A stretch of 64,000 nt of DNA from CAYFLR01 sp964343805 (GTDB lineage Bacteria > Bdellovibrionota_B > Oligoflexia > CAYFLR01). The stretch covers positions 62,001-126,000 of the forward strand of contig CAYFLR010000002.1 of NCBI GenBank assembly GCA_964343805.1. Reading direction: 5' to 3'. This document shows positions 52,231 through 62,081 of the stretch, one piece after another (within the stretch, counting starts at the first letter, position 1; every line of letters begins with the position of its first letter). A model generated the notes under the pieces. The model made no database searches and was not told the origin of the DNA. It worked only from the letters and a program-made list of their open reading frames with translations. A program made the translations under genes and the position numbers.

Positions 52231-53590
52231 GATTGGCTAAATACCCTTCCCACTGAGCATAGTATTTGAGCTGTAGTGGATTTTTTTCAGCGAGGGAAAT
52301 GGGATTAATGAGTTTACCCTTTTCTAGGGACTCTCTGAGTTGATCCAATTCGATCTTGGATAAGACCTTGTCTTTAACCAGCTGCTTTAGAAACTTGATA
52401 AAACTTTGAGTGGGATTTTCAGCCACCAGGCGAAAACCTAATCCAGCACTTTTGAAATCGGGAGTGTTATATTCTCGGGCAGAAATTTCTGCATCAAATT
52501 CCCAAGCGGTGAAGCCTCCTCCTCGGGTCACTCGTTCCTCTATTTCTTTGGGACCGCCGAGGGGATCTTTTCCTCCATTTACCTCCGGAGAATAACGATC
52601 CTGAACCCACTCCTCCACATTACCATGTATGTCATAGATCTTTTCACCATCGACTTCTAAGGGTTTGCGAGTGGCTACTTTATGTGTGCGACTCAATGAA
52701 TTGGAGCTGACCCAAGCATAATCAATCAACTCTTTATCCTCTTTGCCGAAATGGTAGGTGTCATTGTGACGTCCTCGGTTTTTAGCTACAAACTCCCATT
52801 CGGCAGAAGTGGGGAGTCGATAAACAGTACCTGATTGATGATTCCGAACTAAACGATAAATGAGCGGATCATCAGTGAGGGAAAGGTTATTAAGTCGTCC
52901 AAGGAAAGATTGAACATCGTCCCAAGAGACATTTTCAACCGGGTGGTCTGGCTGCATTTTAATTTTTTTACCATTTGCATCAATGAGGGTAGTTTTGGAA
53001 CCAGAATGGAAAATAGAAGGATTTTCTCCCATCACCACTGACCATTGGAATTGAGTGACTAAGATCCGACCGATACCAAAAGAGTTGGTTATTTCGGCGG
53101 GGACCTTTTGTCCTCCTTTGCCTTCCATGGTAAAGGTCCCTGGTTCAATTTGAGCAAATTCAATAAGCTCCTGAGTAAAATAAGTGCCCTGTTCTCCACG
53201 CTCTTTTTCTTTTTTTTCTAGCTGTTCTTTTTGTAATTTACGATCTACCCAATCAAGAATCAGATCGCGACTTCCTGCAAAATTGGACTTTGCTAAGATG
53301 GCATTAAGACCTTCCCGATGAATCATTTTGGAAGGATCGCTTTGGGCTTCTTGCAATGTAATGGGGTTTTTTATCTCTTTTATAGTAATGGATTCTCTCA
53401 AGCCTTCGAGGTGGGAGATAGTAATCACTCCTTGAAAGTAAAGTTGATGAAGGTAGGCTACCAGCTCTTTAGCTGCTTCGGTACTTGTCCCTCTGTCTGG
53501 AAAGGCAAAGGGACTTTTACTGAACCTTTTACACTGGGCGTGTAGGTTGGGTAAAAAGCAGCAAAGAATGACAACCAAAAATTTAATCAC
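52154..53590 (-). CDS. Exported SUMF1/FGE-fold protein with flanking helical modules (paralogue 1)
   Basis: 478 residues, Sec signal peptide (~1-18) then QCKRFS. Residues ~43-125 are a helical module ending NPIT...IHREGL; ~145-395 is a SUMF1/FGE-type domain with family landmarks PGTFTM, VTQFQWSVVMGENPS, PDHPVENVSWDDVQSFL, YRLPTSAEWEFVAKNRG, DIHGNVEEWVQD, RGGGF, GLGFRLV. Where true formylglycine-generating enzymes have their active-site Cys, this has RGGGFTAWEFDAEISAREYN, so catalysis is unlikely and a binding role is more plausible. The last ~80 residues repeat the helical module (FIKFLKQLVKDKVLSK...INPISL). It follows paralogue 2 directly, as the last gene of the MoxR/vWA operon. Confidence 0.85.
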   Translation of the reverse strand: MIKFLVVILCCFLPNLHAQCKRFSKSPFAFPDRGTSTEAAKELVAYLHQLYFQGVITISHLEGLRESITIKEIKNPITLQEAQSDPSKMIHREGLNAILAKSNFAGSRDLILDWVDRKLQKEQLEKKEKERGEQGTYFTQELIEFAQIEPGTFTMEGKGGQKVPAEITNSFGIGRILVTQFQWSVVMGENPSIFHSGSKTTLIDANGKKIKMQPDHPVENVSWDDVQSFLGRLNNLSLTDDPLIYRLVRNHQSGTVYRLPTSAEWEFVAKNRGRHNDTYHFGKEDKELIDYAWVSSNSLSRTHKVATRKPLEVDGEKIYDIHGNVEEWVQDRYSPEVNGGKDPLGGPKEIEERVTRGGGFTAWEFDAEISAREYNTPDFKSAGLGFRLVAENPTQSFIKFLKQLVKDKVLSKIELDQLRESLEKGKLINPISLAEKNPLQLKYYAQWEGYLANPMVDIPSLKSWVENNSSTLFDNKNQ

Positions 53591-54919
53591 TTAATTAAAC
53601 CAAAAAAAAGGGTTAAACAGACCTCCCGTAGGTCGGTTTGAATTTTCTGTTACGGGTTTTACTGATTCAGTTTTTTGCTTAAAATTATAACTCACTAAAC
53701 GAAATCCAATCACCATATCGCTTCCCAGTCTTTGATAATTTCTCTGACGATGATCTTTAAAACGGGAATTGATGGAGTCACTCAAAATGTGAAAGCTCCA
53801 GGATTTTTGGCTAAAGTCTCCCCCCATAGTCACCATGGAAGAACTACTATCCGATTGATCCAAGGGGTCTTTCACTCGGCGTTCATAGTGAGCCATTCCT
53901 TTAAATACATGGGCATCTTGCACCCACTCTTCCACATTACCGAGTAAGTCCCAAACTGGTTTTCCTTCGATCATAAAAGGTTTTAGCAATCCCACTTCAT
54001 GGGTTTTTCCCTCACTATTTTCAACCATCCAAGCATACTCGGAGAGCTCATTTTTACGTGCTAAATCAGCATAGTCTCTTCCTCGGTTGGTAGCTGCAAA
54101 TTGCCATTCGGCTCGGGTGGGCAATCGATAGAGATCACCTGGTTGATGATGAGGAATTATTTCTTGAACCAAAGGATCATTGGCTTCCGCTAATTTATTT
54201 AACTTAGTAATAAAAGTTTGAACATCATTCCAGTTAACACCTTCCACGGGGTGATCGGGTTGCATGGCAATTTTTTTTCCATTTACTTCAACAAATTGAG
54301 GAACCTCTCCCTCTTTAAATTCGGATGGGTTATGTTCCATTATTTTCGCCCATTGAAACTGAGTCACCTCGGTATCCTGAATACGAAAGGATTTGGTTAT
54401 TTCCACCGTTGTGGGTTTGTTATCAGCACCTCTTTTAAATTCTCCCGGGGGAATATCCACAAAACCCATGGTGCGCCAGGCCATTTGGGTTTTTCCTACC
54501 ACCACTCTTTTTTGTTTCTTTTCTTCTTTAAGATCCAGCTCTCCTTTTTCCAGCCATTTTTTTAAACGAGACATATCAAATTCTTTGGGATTTTCGATAA
54601 AGCGAGCAATTCCTTCTCGATGAATTAACAAAGTGCTGTCCCGATTGGCTTCAGCTTTTGAGATGGGATTGGGAATATGACCTTCAGTGATCTCTTCTAG
54701 CATTTTGGTAAGGTGCTGTTCATTAATAATTTGCTTCTCCACCAGCATATTCAGATAAGCGATAAAGCGATCAGTTTTACTCGGTTCAGAAGGTTTTGCC
54801 ATTTTTTGAAAATGTCGCCAACTGCGCGCTTCTTTATTACAATTCACAGCCTGAAGCTGACTTGCAAACAGCATACAAAGTAAAGTGAGAAGAAAAGTTT
54901 GATGACGCTTGTTATTCAT
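53591..54919 (-). CDS. Exported SUMF1/FGE-fold protein (paralogue 2)
   Basis: 442 residues with a signal peptide (MNNKRHQTFLLTLLCMLFASQLQA) and a mature Cys after VN. Residues ~50-135 are the same helical module (FIAYLNMLVEKQIINEQ, NPISKAEANRD, IHREGIARFI). The FGE-like domain follows: FVDIPPGEFKRGAD, VTQFQWAKIMEHNPSEF, PDHPVEGVNWNDVQTFI, YRLPTRAEWQFAATNRG, DLLGNVEEWVQDA, GGDFS and IGFRLVSY. No Cys is present in the region of the catalytic pair. Start chosen at ATG 54919, which overlaps the stop of the vWA gene (ATGAATAA); the longer frame to 54955 runs into that gene. Its stop is directly followed by the start of paralogue 1. Confidence 0.85.
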   Translation of the reverse strand: MNNKRHQTFLLTLLCMLFASQLQAVNCNKEARSWRHFQKMAKPSEPSKTDRFIAYLNMLVEKQIINEQHLTKMLEEITEGHIPNPISKAEANRDSTLLIHREGIARFIENPKEFDMSRLKKWLEKGELDLKEEKKQKRVVVGKTQMAWRTMGFVDIPPGEFKRGADNKPTTVEITKSFRIQDTEVTQFQWAKIMEHNPSEFKEGEVPQFVEVNGKKIAMQPDHPVEGVNWNDVQTFITKLNKLAEANDPLVQEIIPHHQPGDLYRLPTRAEWQFAATNRGRDYADLARKNELSEYAWMVENSEGKTHEVGLLKPFMIEGKPVWDLLGNVEEWVQDAHVFKGMAHYERRVKDPLDQSDSSSSMVTMGGDFSQKSWSFHILSDSINSRFKDHRQRNYQRLGSDMVIGFRLVSYNFKQKTESVKPVTENSNRPTGGLFNPFFWFN

Positions 54920-57547
54920 TTTCTCGCTTTTCCAAACCGGCAGCTCGACGAACAAGATGTCTCAAATGCTCCTGTTCAAATTGAGAATAGGTTTCGGGAC
55001 GCACTCCGGTAATAGTATTTAAGTTTCTTACAATATCATCTATCACATGCTCTAAAACTCGTTGTTCACTAAAAATAGGGTGGGAGTCGGTCAACTTCCG
55101 CAGGTTTGAAAGCCATTTTGCAATGGGGCGATCAATTTGCTCCTCTTTATTCCATGGAAGCTTATCAAGCTCTGCGGCATGCTCTTTAGCAGGTCGAAAG
55201 GTAGATCCCTGTTTCACTTGTCTTACATAATCATCCGCTTCCAATCGCGCCTTCTCTAAGAGTAACACCACTTCAGGTGGAATATCTGAGGCTTTGGCTT
55301 CGGTAAAAAAGTCTCCCTCTTTCGCTTTGAAGTTGGTACTGTCAGCATCTCCTAAGATTTCCTCTATCTGTTTGCGAGTGAATTCTCGGTAAAAGCCATT
55401 GCTAAAACCGGCCTTTCTTGACTCTAAAGCAAACTGCATTAATTCCGCATTATGACCATCAATGGAGACGAACATCGTTTGTAGGGGAGTTTGCCGATCA
55501 ATGCTTTGGCGAGCTTGACTTAATTCAGTATAGTTGATGGGAGATTCACCATCGGACATTAGTACCACATTGGCAGCTGCTAAAGGTTCTCCATTTCTTT
55601 TTTCCGCTTCGGCGATGAGTGACATAGCCTGCATTAATGCTTTTTGAATATCCGTTCCCCCATTGGTATTGTGCAGTTTACTTTCATAGTCTTTAATGAT
55701 TGCGATGGCTTCTGCTTTGGTTGTCACTCGAACTGGTTCTCCCACATTGCTATCAAAGGGGATAATCATTACCTTATGTCTTTGTCTCCCTGAAGGGGAA
55801 ACATCACTTAAGGCGTTGCCAGTAAAAGCTCCAATGAGTGCCGCTTGAAAACGAGCGGGATCTCCCGACATACTACCTGAGGTGTCGTATAAAATGAGTG
55901 TGATTCTCTCGGCATCTTCTTTGCCTCGGCCTGCCGCTATATTAACTCTTCTTCTCCGAGTGACCTGAAAGGCGGTTCCCTCTTGATAGTTCTGCTCTAA
56001 AGTTTTTCCGGGTTGTCCTAAAAGGGCTCGCGGTAAATCGGTAGGCCTTTGAACCGGGATGATATCTCTACCTATAGGATTCTTGTCATTTTTTTGCCAG
56101 GTCTTTACTGAAATATATTCTGGCCGAGGAGTGGAGTTTAAAATAAAATCAGTGAGTGGAGACAATATACTGAGAAGTCTCATATCCGCCAGTTGACCAT
56201 CTCTCATATCTTTGGCTACCTGACGAGTGGGGGCATTAGGTCCTACTGTTCCTAAATCATACTTTTGATGTAAGAGAGACTGGATCACCGAAGGGAGCGA
56301 TTTATGGAAATCGTTAACGATCGCAATGTCGCTTGAATCTGGATGATTAAGACCTTTCAAATGATCGAGAACTTGTCTTAATAATGTCAATAATCGATAA
56401 GGGTGAGGAATCCTTTCGCCATCTTTGACTTTGGCAAAGAGCTCTAACGACTGCTTTATTTTATGAACCTCTTGATAGCTGGTGGTGACATCTTTTGTTC
56501 TGATAAGACTAACCACTTGATCGATCCAATCTCCTACATGGGGATGATCTTTTTCATGGATGGTTAAAGCTTCGTTCATCAAACTTTTAATTTCTCCATT
56601 GCGATAAACACCTAAAGCTGAAGACAATTTATTTAAACGTTCGAGGATGGTTCGACCGGATTGAGAAGGATCCAGCGAGAGTTGCATTAAGACACGGAGT
56701 GCTCTTTCTACTAGGGGATTACGATCTGGAGTGGGTTCTAATTCGAGTGATCCCAATTCAAGTTTTTTGACTAACTCTTCTTTTCTGCGGGCTAACTCTT
56801 CCTCAATTTCTTTGCGACCTTTTCCTTCTAACCCAAGTTCTTTTTTGAGCGCTTCTCGTTCTTTTTCTAACTCTTTTTCGATCTTTTCCACGGCACTTTG
56901 AGTCGTTTCTGATAACTCCTTTTTATGATCTTTACCGGAACTTTTCGTTCCAGTTTTCCGAGCGGCGGGCACGGGAGCTTCGCTGTTTTGCCCGGCCTGT
57001 TCACCAGCTTGCGGATTTTCAGATTGCCCCTCGCTTCCGGGTTTCCCACCTTCAGATCCTTCTTGCCCATCTTTTTCTGCCTGCTCCCCTTTTTCCCCTT
57101 TTTCTCCCTTCTCGGCGTTTTGTTCTTCTATGGGTTTGGGAGTGTTTTCTAAATCTTGATCGCGGTAAGGATTCGCCTTGTCTCCCTTATTTTCAGATTT
57201 ACTATCTTTCTTGACTGGAGTGGGATCAAACATATGCCATTTTCCTTCATGGTAAACCTCCACCCATACATGGGGTTCACCGGGAAGAACGAGATAACTT
57301 TTATTATTTTCAGATCCTTTTTGCTTAGCGCGATATCCCCCTACAATTCGGCTGGGAATATGATAGACATCTCGCAGTAATCCCACCATGACAAAGGCAG
57401 CCATATCGCATTGAAATGATCCTGCTTTCAGGGCATCAATGGGATCTTTCTCCGGTCTTTCTCCGACACTATAAAGGTTTTCAATGGCAATAAAGTCGGC
57501 TATTTTTTGTGCTATATCAAGCTGGGAGGTTTTTTTGGGATCAATTT
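54912..57547 (-). CDS. Transglutaminase-vWA protein, C-terminal part up to the scaffold gap
   Basis: About 878 residues. A transglutaminase-type core opens it: Cys (57408-57410) in AGSFQCDMAAFVMVGLLRDV, His45 and Asp60 (counted from the Met at 57404) in EPHVWVEVYHEGKWHMFDPTP, the Cys-His-Asp triad. Then a very Glu/Lys/Gly-rich linker (~65-215), a helical region, and a vWA domain (~500-690) with the MIDAS motif as DTSGS (Asp507-Ser511), the NTNGGTD and LMSDGES segments, and a helical tail. Residues upstream of Met 57404 (IDPKKTSQLDIAQKIADFI) show that the frame runs into the gap and joins the N-terminal fragment at 57558-58678. vWA-MoxR pairs usually work as chaperone-like complexes; here the vWA partner appears exported. 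Confidence 0.85.
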
Positions 57548-57557
57548 NNNNNNNNNN
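57548..57557. other. Run of 10 N (scaffold gap)
   Basis: A one-base overlap of the flanks gives DLIHKIDPKK in frame with both sides; the resulting gene would be 1251 residues. Confidence 0.99.
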
Positions 57558-58678
57558 TTATGAATCAAATCAATCTGCACATTCTCTGGCCATTCATGTT
57601 TTTCAAAACCTACGGGGCGCAGGTAAAGTTCAAGGATGTGGGGAAGCATTTTGACTTTTTCTTTTTGTAAGGGGATCTTTACACTGGGTAGATCTTCTTT
57701 GAGGTGAAGGATATAATTACCCGTACTTGATCTTGAGATCCGAGCCCTGGGGTCAGAGGGTTGTAAGGGTTCCATGGTAGGGGGAATAAATAACGAGACC
57801 TCTTTTTTCCCCAGCGGTTTAATATTCATCTCTCTCGAGCTATGTCTAAACTGACCTGGATTTGTTGGCTTACTGGGAAGATCTATCTGGGTGAAGTTAT
57901 GATCCCCATGTCGGTTGATTTGATTAAAATAACGTTGTCCCCAAAAGGGAGTGTTGAAATTGGCGTCCGCCAATTCAAAAGGTTTTTGAGCTTGTCCCCC
58001 AGAATCACCACTTGATTGCGATGTGTCACCGGTTTCAGGTTTGTAGGCATCAGGAAGTTCTGGATACTCATCGGGAGGTCGCTCTTCTTCATTTTTTTTC
58101 TGCTCGGGTTCCTTTTCTTTTGGCTGCTCTTTGGCCTCTGCTTCCTCGGTTTTATCTTTGACCGGCTTGCCTTTGCGATCCACGACCTCTTCTGGCTTTC
58201 GATAACGAGTGAGATATTCGAGGGTGTATTTAAGTCCGAGCAAATTGGATTGCAGGTCAATCCGAGCGACCCCTTCCAAGTTCAGCATATACTCAGCATC
58301 GGCAATAATGTCTTTGACCAGATCTTCATTGAATTTACTTTTGAATACCCGGCTTCTTTTAAGTTCACCATTGATCGCCGCCATGGGGCTTTCAAAGTTG
58401 CCTTCAGAGGTGACCCGGTAGGAAAGACGCTCAAATATGCGAGCTCCCTTTTCAGCAGTAAAGACGAGCGCAAATGGATCTTGATAGAGACCGAGTTTGG
58501 TATTGTAAATTAAGATTAATTCGGAGACTTGCTTTTCAAAAAGTGTCACATCCACCGGTTCTAACACGGCGTTAACTTGCTCCCAATTCTCTTCCATTTG
58601 GTCGCACTTTTCCGCCCAAACCTGTTGGTTCAGCAGCAAAATAATTACCCAATTTAAAAGTAAAAAGCGAGCCATCAA
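57558..58678 (-). CDS. Transglutaminase-vWA protein, N-terminal part
   Basis: About 373 residues with a Sec signal peptide (MMARFLLLNWVIILLLNQQVWA) followed by EKCDQMEENW, acidic after the hydrophobic stretch, so export is credible. Residues ~25-165 are helical; ~170-215 is a Glu/Lys/Pro-rich linker; ~235-373 looks beta-rich and ends PENVQIDLIH at the gap. I recognise no separate family. Because the gap closes in frame with the transglutaminase-vWA fragment and no stop or start is needed, I read this as the N-terminus of one large protein. It begins 6 bases after the stop of the MoxR-like gene: same operon. Confidence 0.8.
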
Positions 58679-58684
58679 ATTCCT

Positions 58685-60229
58685 CTACCTTGGGGTGGAT
58701 CCGAGTAATAAAAGTTCAAAGGATTCACCGCCCACCGCTTCGTTGGTGTGCCGATTTCTTAGCTCTAAATTCTCATTGAGTTTAGACATATGGCTTTGGA
58801 AAATTGATTTAAAACGTTCTTGTTCCGCGATGAGATTTTCAATCAATCTCTTTTCTCTAACGTCTCTGGCGCTGCTGGGATCGATGCTCCAACCAAAATC
58901 CAATTCAATTTTACCTTCGGCAGTTTCCACCCCTTTGCTAGCGGCATCTTCTAATATTTTCAGTCGAGTTTTGCCTGGACCTATCGTTGTGAGCATCAGA
59001 TAGGCTCTCCATAGAGAGAGAGGGTCTAGTTGAATCCTCTCCGCGGTGGCGGCTCTTATGTTTTCTGGAGCGGAAAGATCTGATTTTAAAAAGTCCACCA
59101 TTGCTGACACCATGACGACCTCAGGGACTTGCTGTCTTAAACGCTCTGTCAGGTCAGCAGATGGAAAATAAACAAAAGGCTCCTCTTGCGGGTTATTTTT
59201 GTGTCGTTCTTCTGACTCTCTGATAGCTCTGTTGGTTTGAGTTCTAAATTCATTCACTAACTCAAGATAGTTGGCCTTGAACTGGGGAGAGAGTTCAAAA
59301 ATGGTATAAGCAAGTTGTCTTAATTCATGCCACTCAAATATTTCAGGGGTTTGATAGACTTCATGTTTTAGCACCTCAGGATGAGTTTCAGCCAGTGCAT
59401 CTAGAAATCTCTTATCGGCTTTTCTCATATCGAGAATCGCCTGATCTTCGACTTTGAGCCAGTTGTACACAAAGGATTTAAAATGAAAACGGTTGAGTAG
59501 AGCCGGAGCGGTGGAGCTCATTCCGTTTTCCATAAACATCTGAAAAAGTTCAGCCAAGTTGGCGTTACTGGTTGCAAAAAGGGACTCTAATTTAGCTGGA
59601 ATCACAGTTCCCCCGGCTTGAACGGTTCTTTCATTCAGTAAGCTTAAAAGTACCGAAAGGGCAGCGGGATTTCCTTTTTCTATTTCATCCAGGAGTGCCA
59701 CTTTATGATCCGCGAGACTGCCTTCAGGGTTCAGTTCGAATTTTCCCTTTTTGGCTGCTTCAAATATCTGCCCCCCGGTGAGAGAGGATTCAGTCAACAT
59801 TTGGTGCATTTGCAGACGAAAGGCCTTATCCCTTTCACCCTTAAACATGAAATCCACAAATCCTGATTTCGCTCCGCCCGGAGGTCCATAGAGAAACATA
59901 TGGTATTTTACGATTCGGGCCACTATCCCTGCGTGATGAAGGGTATCTAGATTTCTTAACTGGCTGTCAAACAGTTGGGTCCTTTGCGCCAATGTGTCCC
60001 TTGCCTGCCTAATTGCTTCCACTCCTTCATCGGTCAATCCTTTGTAGGCAAAAGTCTGGGGATCTATTTCAACCAGCTTGCGAGGAGCCGTTTTAGCCTT
60101 GAGCGTCTTACAGCTGCGAGGTGCTCGGGGCTTTTTCGGAGCTGCCGGTTCATTGGCCCCTAAGGAGGGCATTATTCCCAAAAAAACAAAAAGGGCGAGG
60201 GGTAAGATAACGTAGCATTTGTGCTTCAT
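58685..60229 (-). CDS. MoxR/RavA-like AAA+ ATPase with N-terminal export signal or anchor
   Basis: 514 residues. AAA+ core: Walker A GPPGGAKS (115-122), Walker B VALLDE (177-182) in the RavA-like LLDEIEKGNPAALSVLLSLLNER, sensor-1 Asn222 (FATSNAN), and LLNRFHF in the Arg-finger region. The C-terminal ~230 residues are helical, with a tail containing RNRHTNEA. Before the core is MKHKCYVILPLALFVFLGIM ending PSLGANEP, which looks like a signal peptide, then a Lys/Arg/Pro-rich stretch with one Cys. If uncleaved, the many positive charges after it could instead hold the ATPase in the cytoplasm (N-out), so the topology is open. First gene of a minus-strand operon with the transglutaminase-vWA protein and two FGE-like proteins. 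Confidence 0.87.
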   Translation of the reverse strand: MKHKCYVILPLALFVFLGIMPSLGANEPAAPKKPRAPRSCKTLKAKTAPRKLVEIDPQTFAYKGLTDEGVEAIRQARDTLAQRTQLFDSQLRNLDTLHHAGIVARIVKYHMFLYGPPGGAKSGFVDFMFKGERDKAFRLQMHQMLTESSLTGGQIFEAAKKGKFELNPEGSLADHKVALLDEIEKGNPAALSVLLSLLNERTVQAGGTVIPAKLESLFATSNANLAELFQMFMENGMSSTAPALLNRFHFKSFVYNWLKVEDQAILDMRKADKRFLDALAETHPEVLKHEVYQTPEIFEWHELRQLAYTIFELSPQFKANYLELVNEFRTQTNRAIRESEERHKNNPQEEPFVYFPSADLTERLRQQVPEVVMVSAMVDFLKSDLSAPENIRAATAERIQLDPLSLWRAYLMLTTIGPGKTRLKILEDAASKGVETAEGKIELDFGWSIDPSSARDVREKRLIENLIAEQERFKSIFQSHMSKLNENLELRNRHTNEAVGGESFELLLLGSTPR

Positions 60230-60443
60230 AACTTTACCTTTTGTTAAAGTTCTTCTATATCAATATGTTAGATATCCGCTCATAATATAAAAGATATCAG
60301 TTACTAATCGGATAAATTAACCAAAGGATTACTTTTTTTTGAGAGTTTTCAAATATCGCAACTGTTTTATGTATATTGTAATTTTAGGGGGGGTGTTTTG
60401 TTAATCTGATTGTAAAAAATACCGGGGTATAAAATTATGATAT

Positions 60444-60992
60444 TTAGAGAGGCCTCGAGATAGAAAGTTCCATATCTTGAATATAGAAGTCTCCTCGCAG
60501 ATAGATATTCAAATGATTTAAGCTATTTATATTAACAGATGAGCTTTTAAAAGTAATATTACTAAATGGGACATTAGAATCTTGGTTGGGTCTAAAGCAC
60601 TTGTTTAAAGGGCAGTTTTCTGGATAAATCTCGGGGTTACTATCGTTTTGTAAATACATACTTAAAAGTTGAAATTCATAATCCTTTTCAACTTGAGCTC
60701 TTACCTTCATCTTAACTTGGATCTGGGCTTTTTGATGCAATTGAGGCTGAAGATGAGCGAGTTCTTTTTCAAATAGACCAAGCAATTGAATCAGATAGGT
60801 ACCCTTAAAGGCGTGAGTGAGTTCTTTTTTTAATGTGAATCTTTTTAATCCGGACTCTTGATCAATTGTGATCTCAAGGGAATTGGTGAGATGAGAAGGG
60901 ATTTGTAAGAGTCGAGCCTGACGGAGTGGTAGCTGGTCTCCACATTTCACTAAAAAAGGAAGAAAAATAAAAATTATTAACCAGATTTTCAT
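60444..60992 (-). CDS. Possible lipoprotein of unknown function
   Basis: 182 residues from ATG 60992 (GAGGGG upstream; the frame extends to 61022). A hydrophobic N-terminus (MKIWLIIFIFLPFLVKCGD) suggests export; the lipobox would be LVKC, where Lys at -1 is atypical, so lipidation is uncertain. Strand-rich mature part with one Cys pair (CPLNKC), no family recognised. It lies between FGE-like paralogue 3 and the MoxR operon on the same strand, with gaps of about 170 and 210 bases, so it may belong to the system. Confidence 0.5.
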   Translation of the reverse strand: MKIWLIIFIFLPFLVKCGDQLPLRQARLLQIPSHLTNSLEITIDQESGLKRFTLKKELTHAFKGTYLIQLLGLFEKELAHLQPQLHQKAQIQVKMKVRAQVEKDYEFQLLSMYLQNDSNPEIYPENCPLNKCFRPNQDSNVPFSNITFKSSSVNINSLNHLNIYLRGDFYIQDMELSISRPL

Positions 60993-61123
60993 AACGGATC
61001 CCCTCAAAGGTTTAACTCCCAACTCATATTAATACAAGAATTGTGCCATTCTATTATTCAGGGGGGTGGGATTTAAGTATTTGAATTTATTTGACTTATT
61101 CAATCTGGTAAGCAGGGGGTATC

Positions 61124-61156
61124 TTTAAAGAGTGTCTATTTCTTAGACACTTTAAA
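61124..61156 (-). terminator. Hairpin downstream of FGE-like paralogue 3
   Basis: AGTGTCTA (61131-61138) pairs with TAGACACT (61144-61151) around a 5-base loop, extended by TTTAA/TTAAA with a one-base bulge. It sits just beyond the stop at 61165 on the minus strand. No T-run follows, so termination is uncertain. Confidence 0.35.
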
Positions 61157-61164
61157 CCTGGCTG

Positions 61165-62071
61165 TCAAGGAAACATACTTTCATACATATCATCCATCGC
61201 CTGTTCCTCCGTGGTTATTTCAGGCTCTTTGGTCATCTCAGGTTCTTTAGTGGTTTTTGTTCTAGAGGGTTCGGTTTCGAGTTTGGGATGAGGCCCATCA
61301 TTATTCATGGATCTACGAGGTTTTATCCCCGATTCGGCAACCAGTCTTAGCCCTTTGTACTTGCCTTTCCAATCGGGTTTATCATTTTTTACTTCATCGG
61401 TGATATGTTTACGAAAATCTTCAATTTTATCGAAGAAGGCTCCTCCGGTTATGGTTTTTCCAGAGGTGGGTTCTTGCAAACCAATGGGATTCTTTCTTGC
61501 CATGCTCATTTCAGTGTTCATATTGTTGTAAAAACCATCTGCCATCCAAGCATCTACGTTGCCGAAAATATCCCAGATGGGTTGTTTGCCAATCATATGC
61601 CCCTTTAAAGTCCCCACCTCATGGGTCACCTCACTGGAGTTATTGGCATTCCAAACATACTGATCAAAAACGGCCTGATCTTTGAAGTCAGCCAGTGTTT
61701 TTGTCACTTTGGATGCAGTTAGCTGCCACTCAGCCACAAAGGGTAGTCGATACATCCTTCCCGGTTGATGATCTTCTATGATTTCATAGACGATGGGATC
61801 ATTCTTCTCTGCAAGCTCATTGAGCCTTTGTAAAAACAGTTGCACTTGGTGCCAGTCCATATTCTCCACTGGGTGGTCTGGCTGCATTTTTATATCTTTG
61901 CCGTTGATTCGTTTGACGGTACTATGAATTCCTTCCACATGGTGAGAAGGATTTTCGTGCATCACGAGGGCCCATTGATATTGAGTCACATGAGTATTTG
62001 CAAGTTGTACAGGGTCTGACCAGGTAATTTCAAACCCTTCCCCCTTTCTAAAATAAGAGGGCCTATAGTAT
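61165..62071 (-). CDS. FGE-fold protein, C-terminal part (paralogue 3)
   Basis: About 300 residues reading from the gap: YRPSYFRKGEGFEITWSDP, then VTQYQWALVMHENPSHHVEG, PDHPVENMDWHQVQLFLQRL, YRLPFVAEWQLTASKV, DIFGNVDAWMADGF, ITGGAFFDKIEDF and GLRLVAE, the ordered blocks of the SUMF1/FGE family. It lacks Cys where the enzymes have their active site. The last ~60 residues are a low-complexity Lys/Glu/Thr-Pro tail with repeated KEPE/TKEPEIT units. No start is expected here: the frame continues into the gap at 62072-62081 and joins the N-terminal fragment. Confidence 0.8.
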
Positions 62072-62081
62072 NNNNNNNNNN
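62072..62081. other. Run of 10 N (scaffold gap) in FGE-like paralogue 3
   Basis: The flanks end in the same ATAC. Joining on it gives AGKYYRPSYFRKGEG in frame and a protein of 459 residues, similar in length to its paralogues (478 and 442). Confidence 0.99.
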
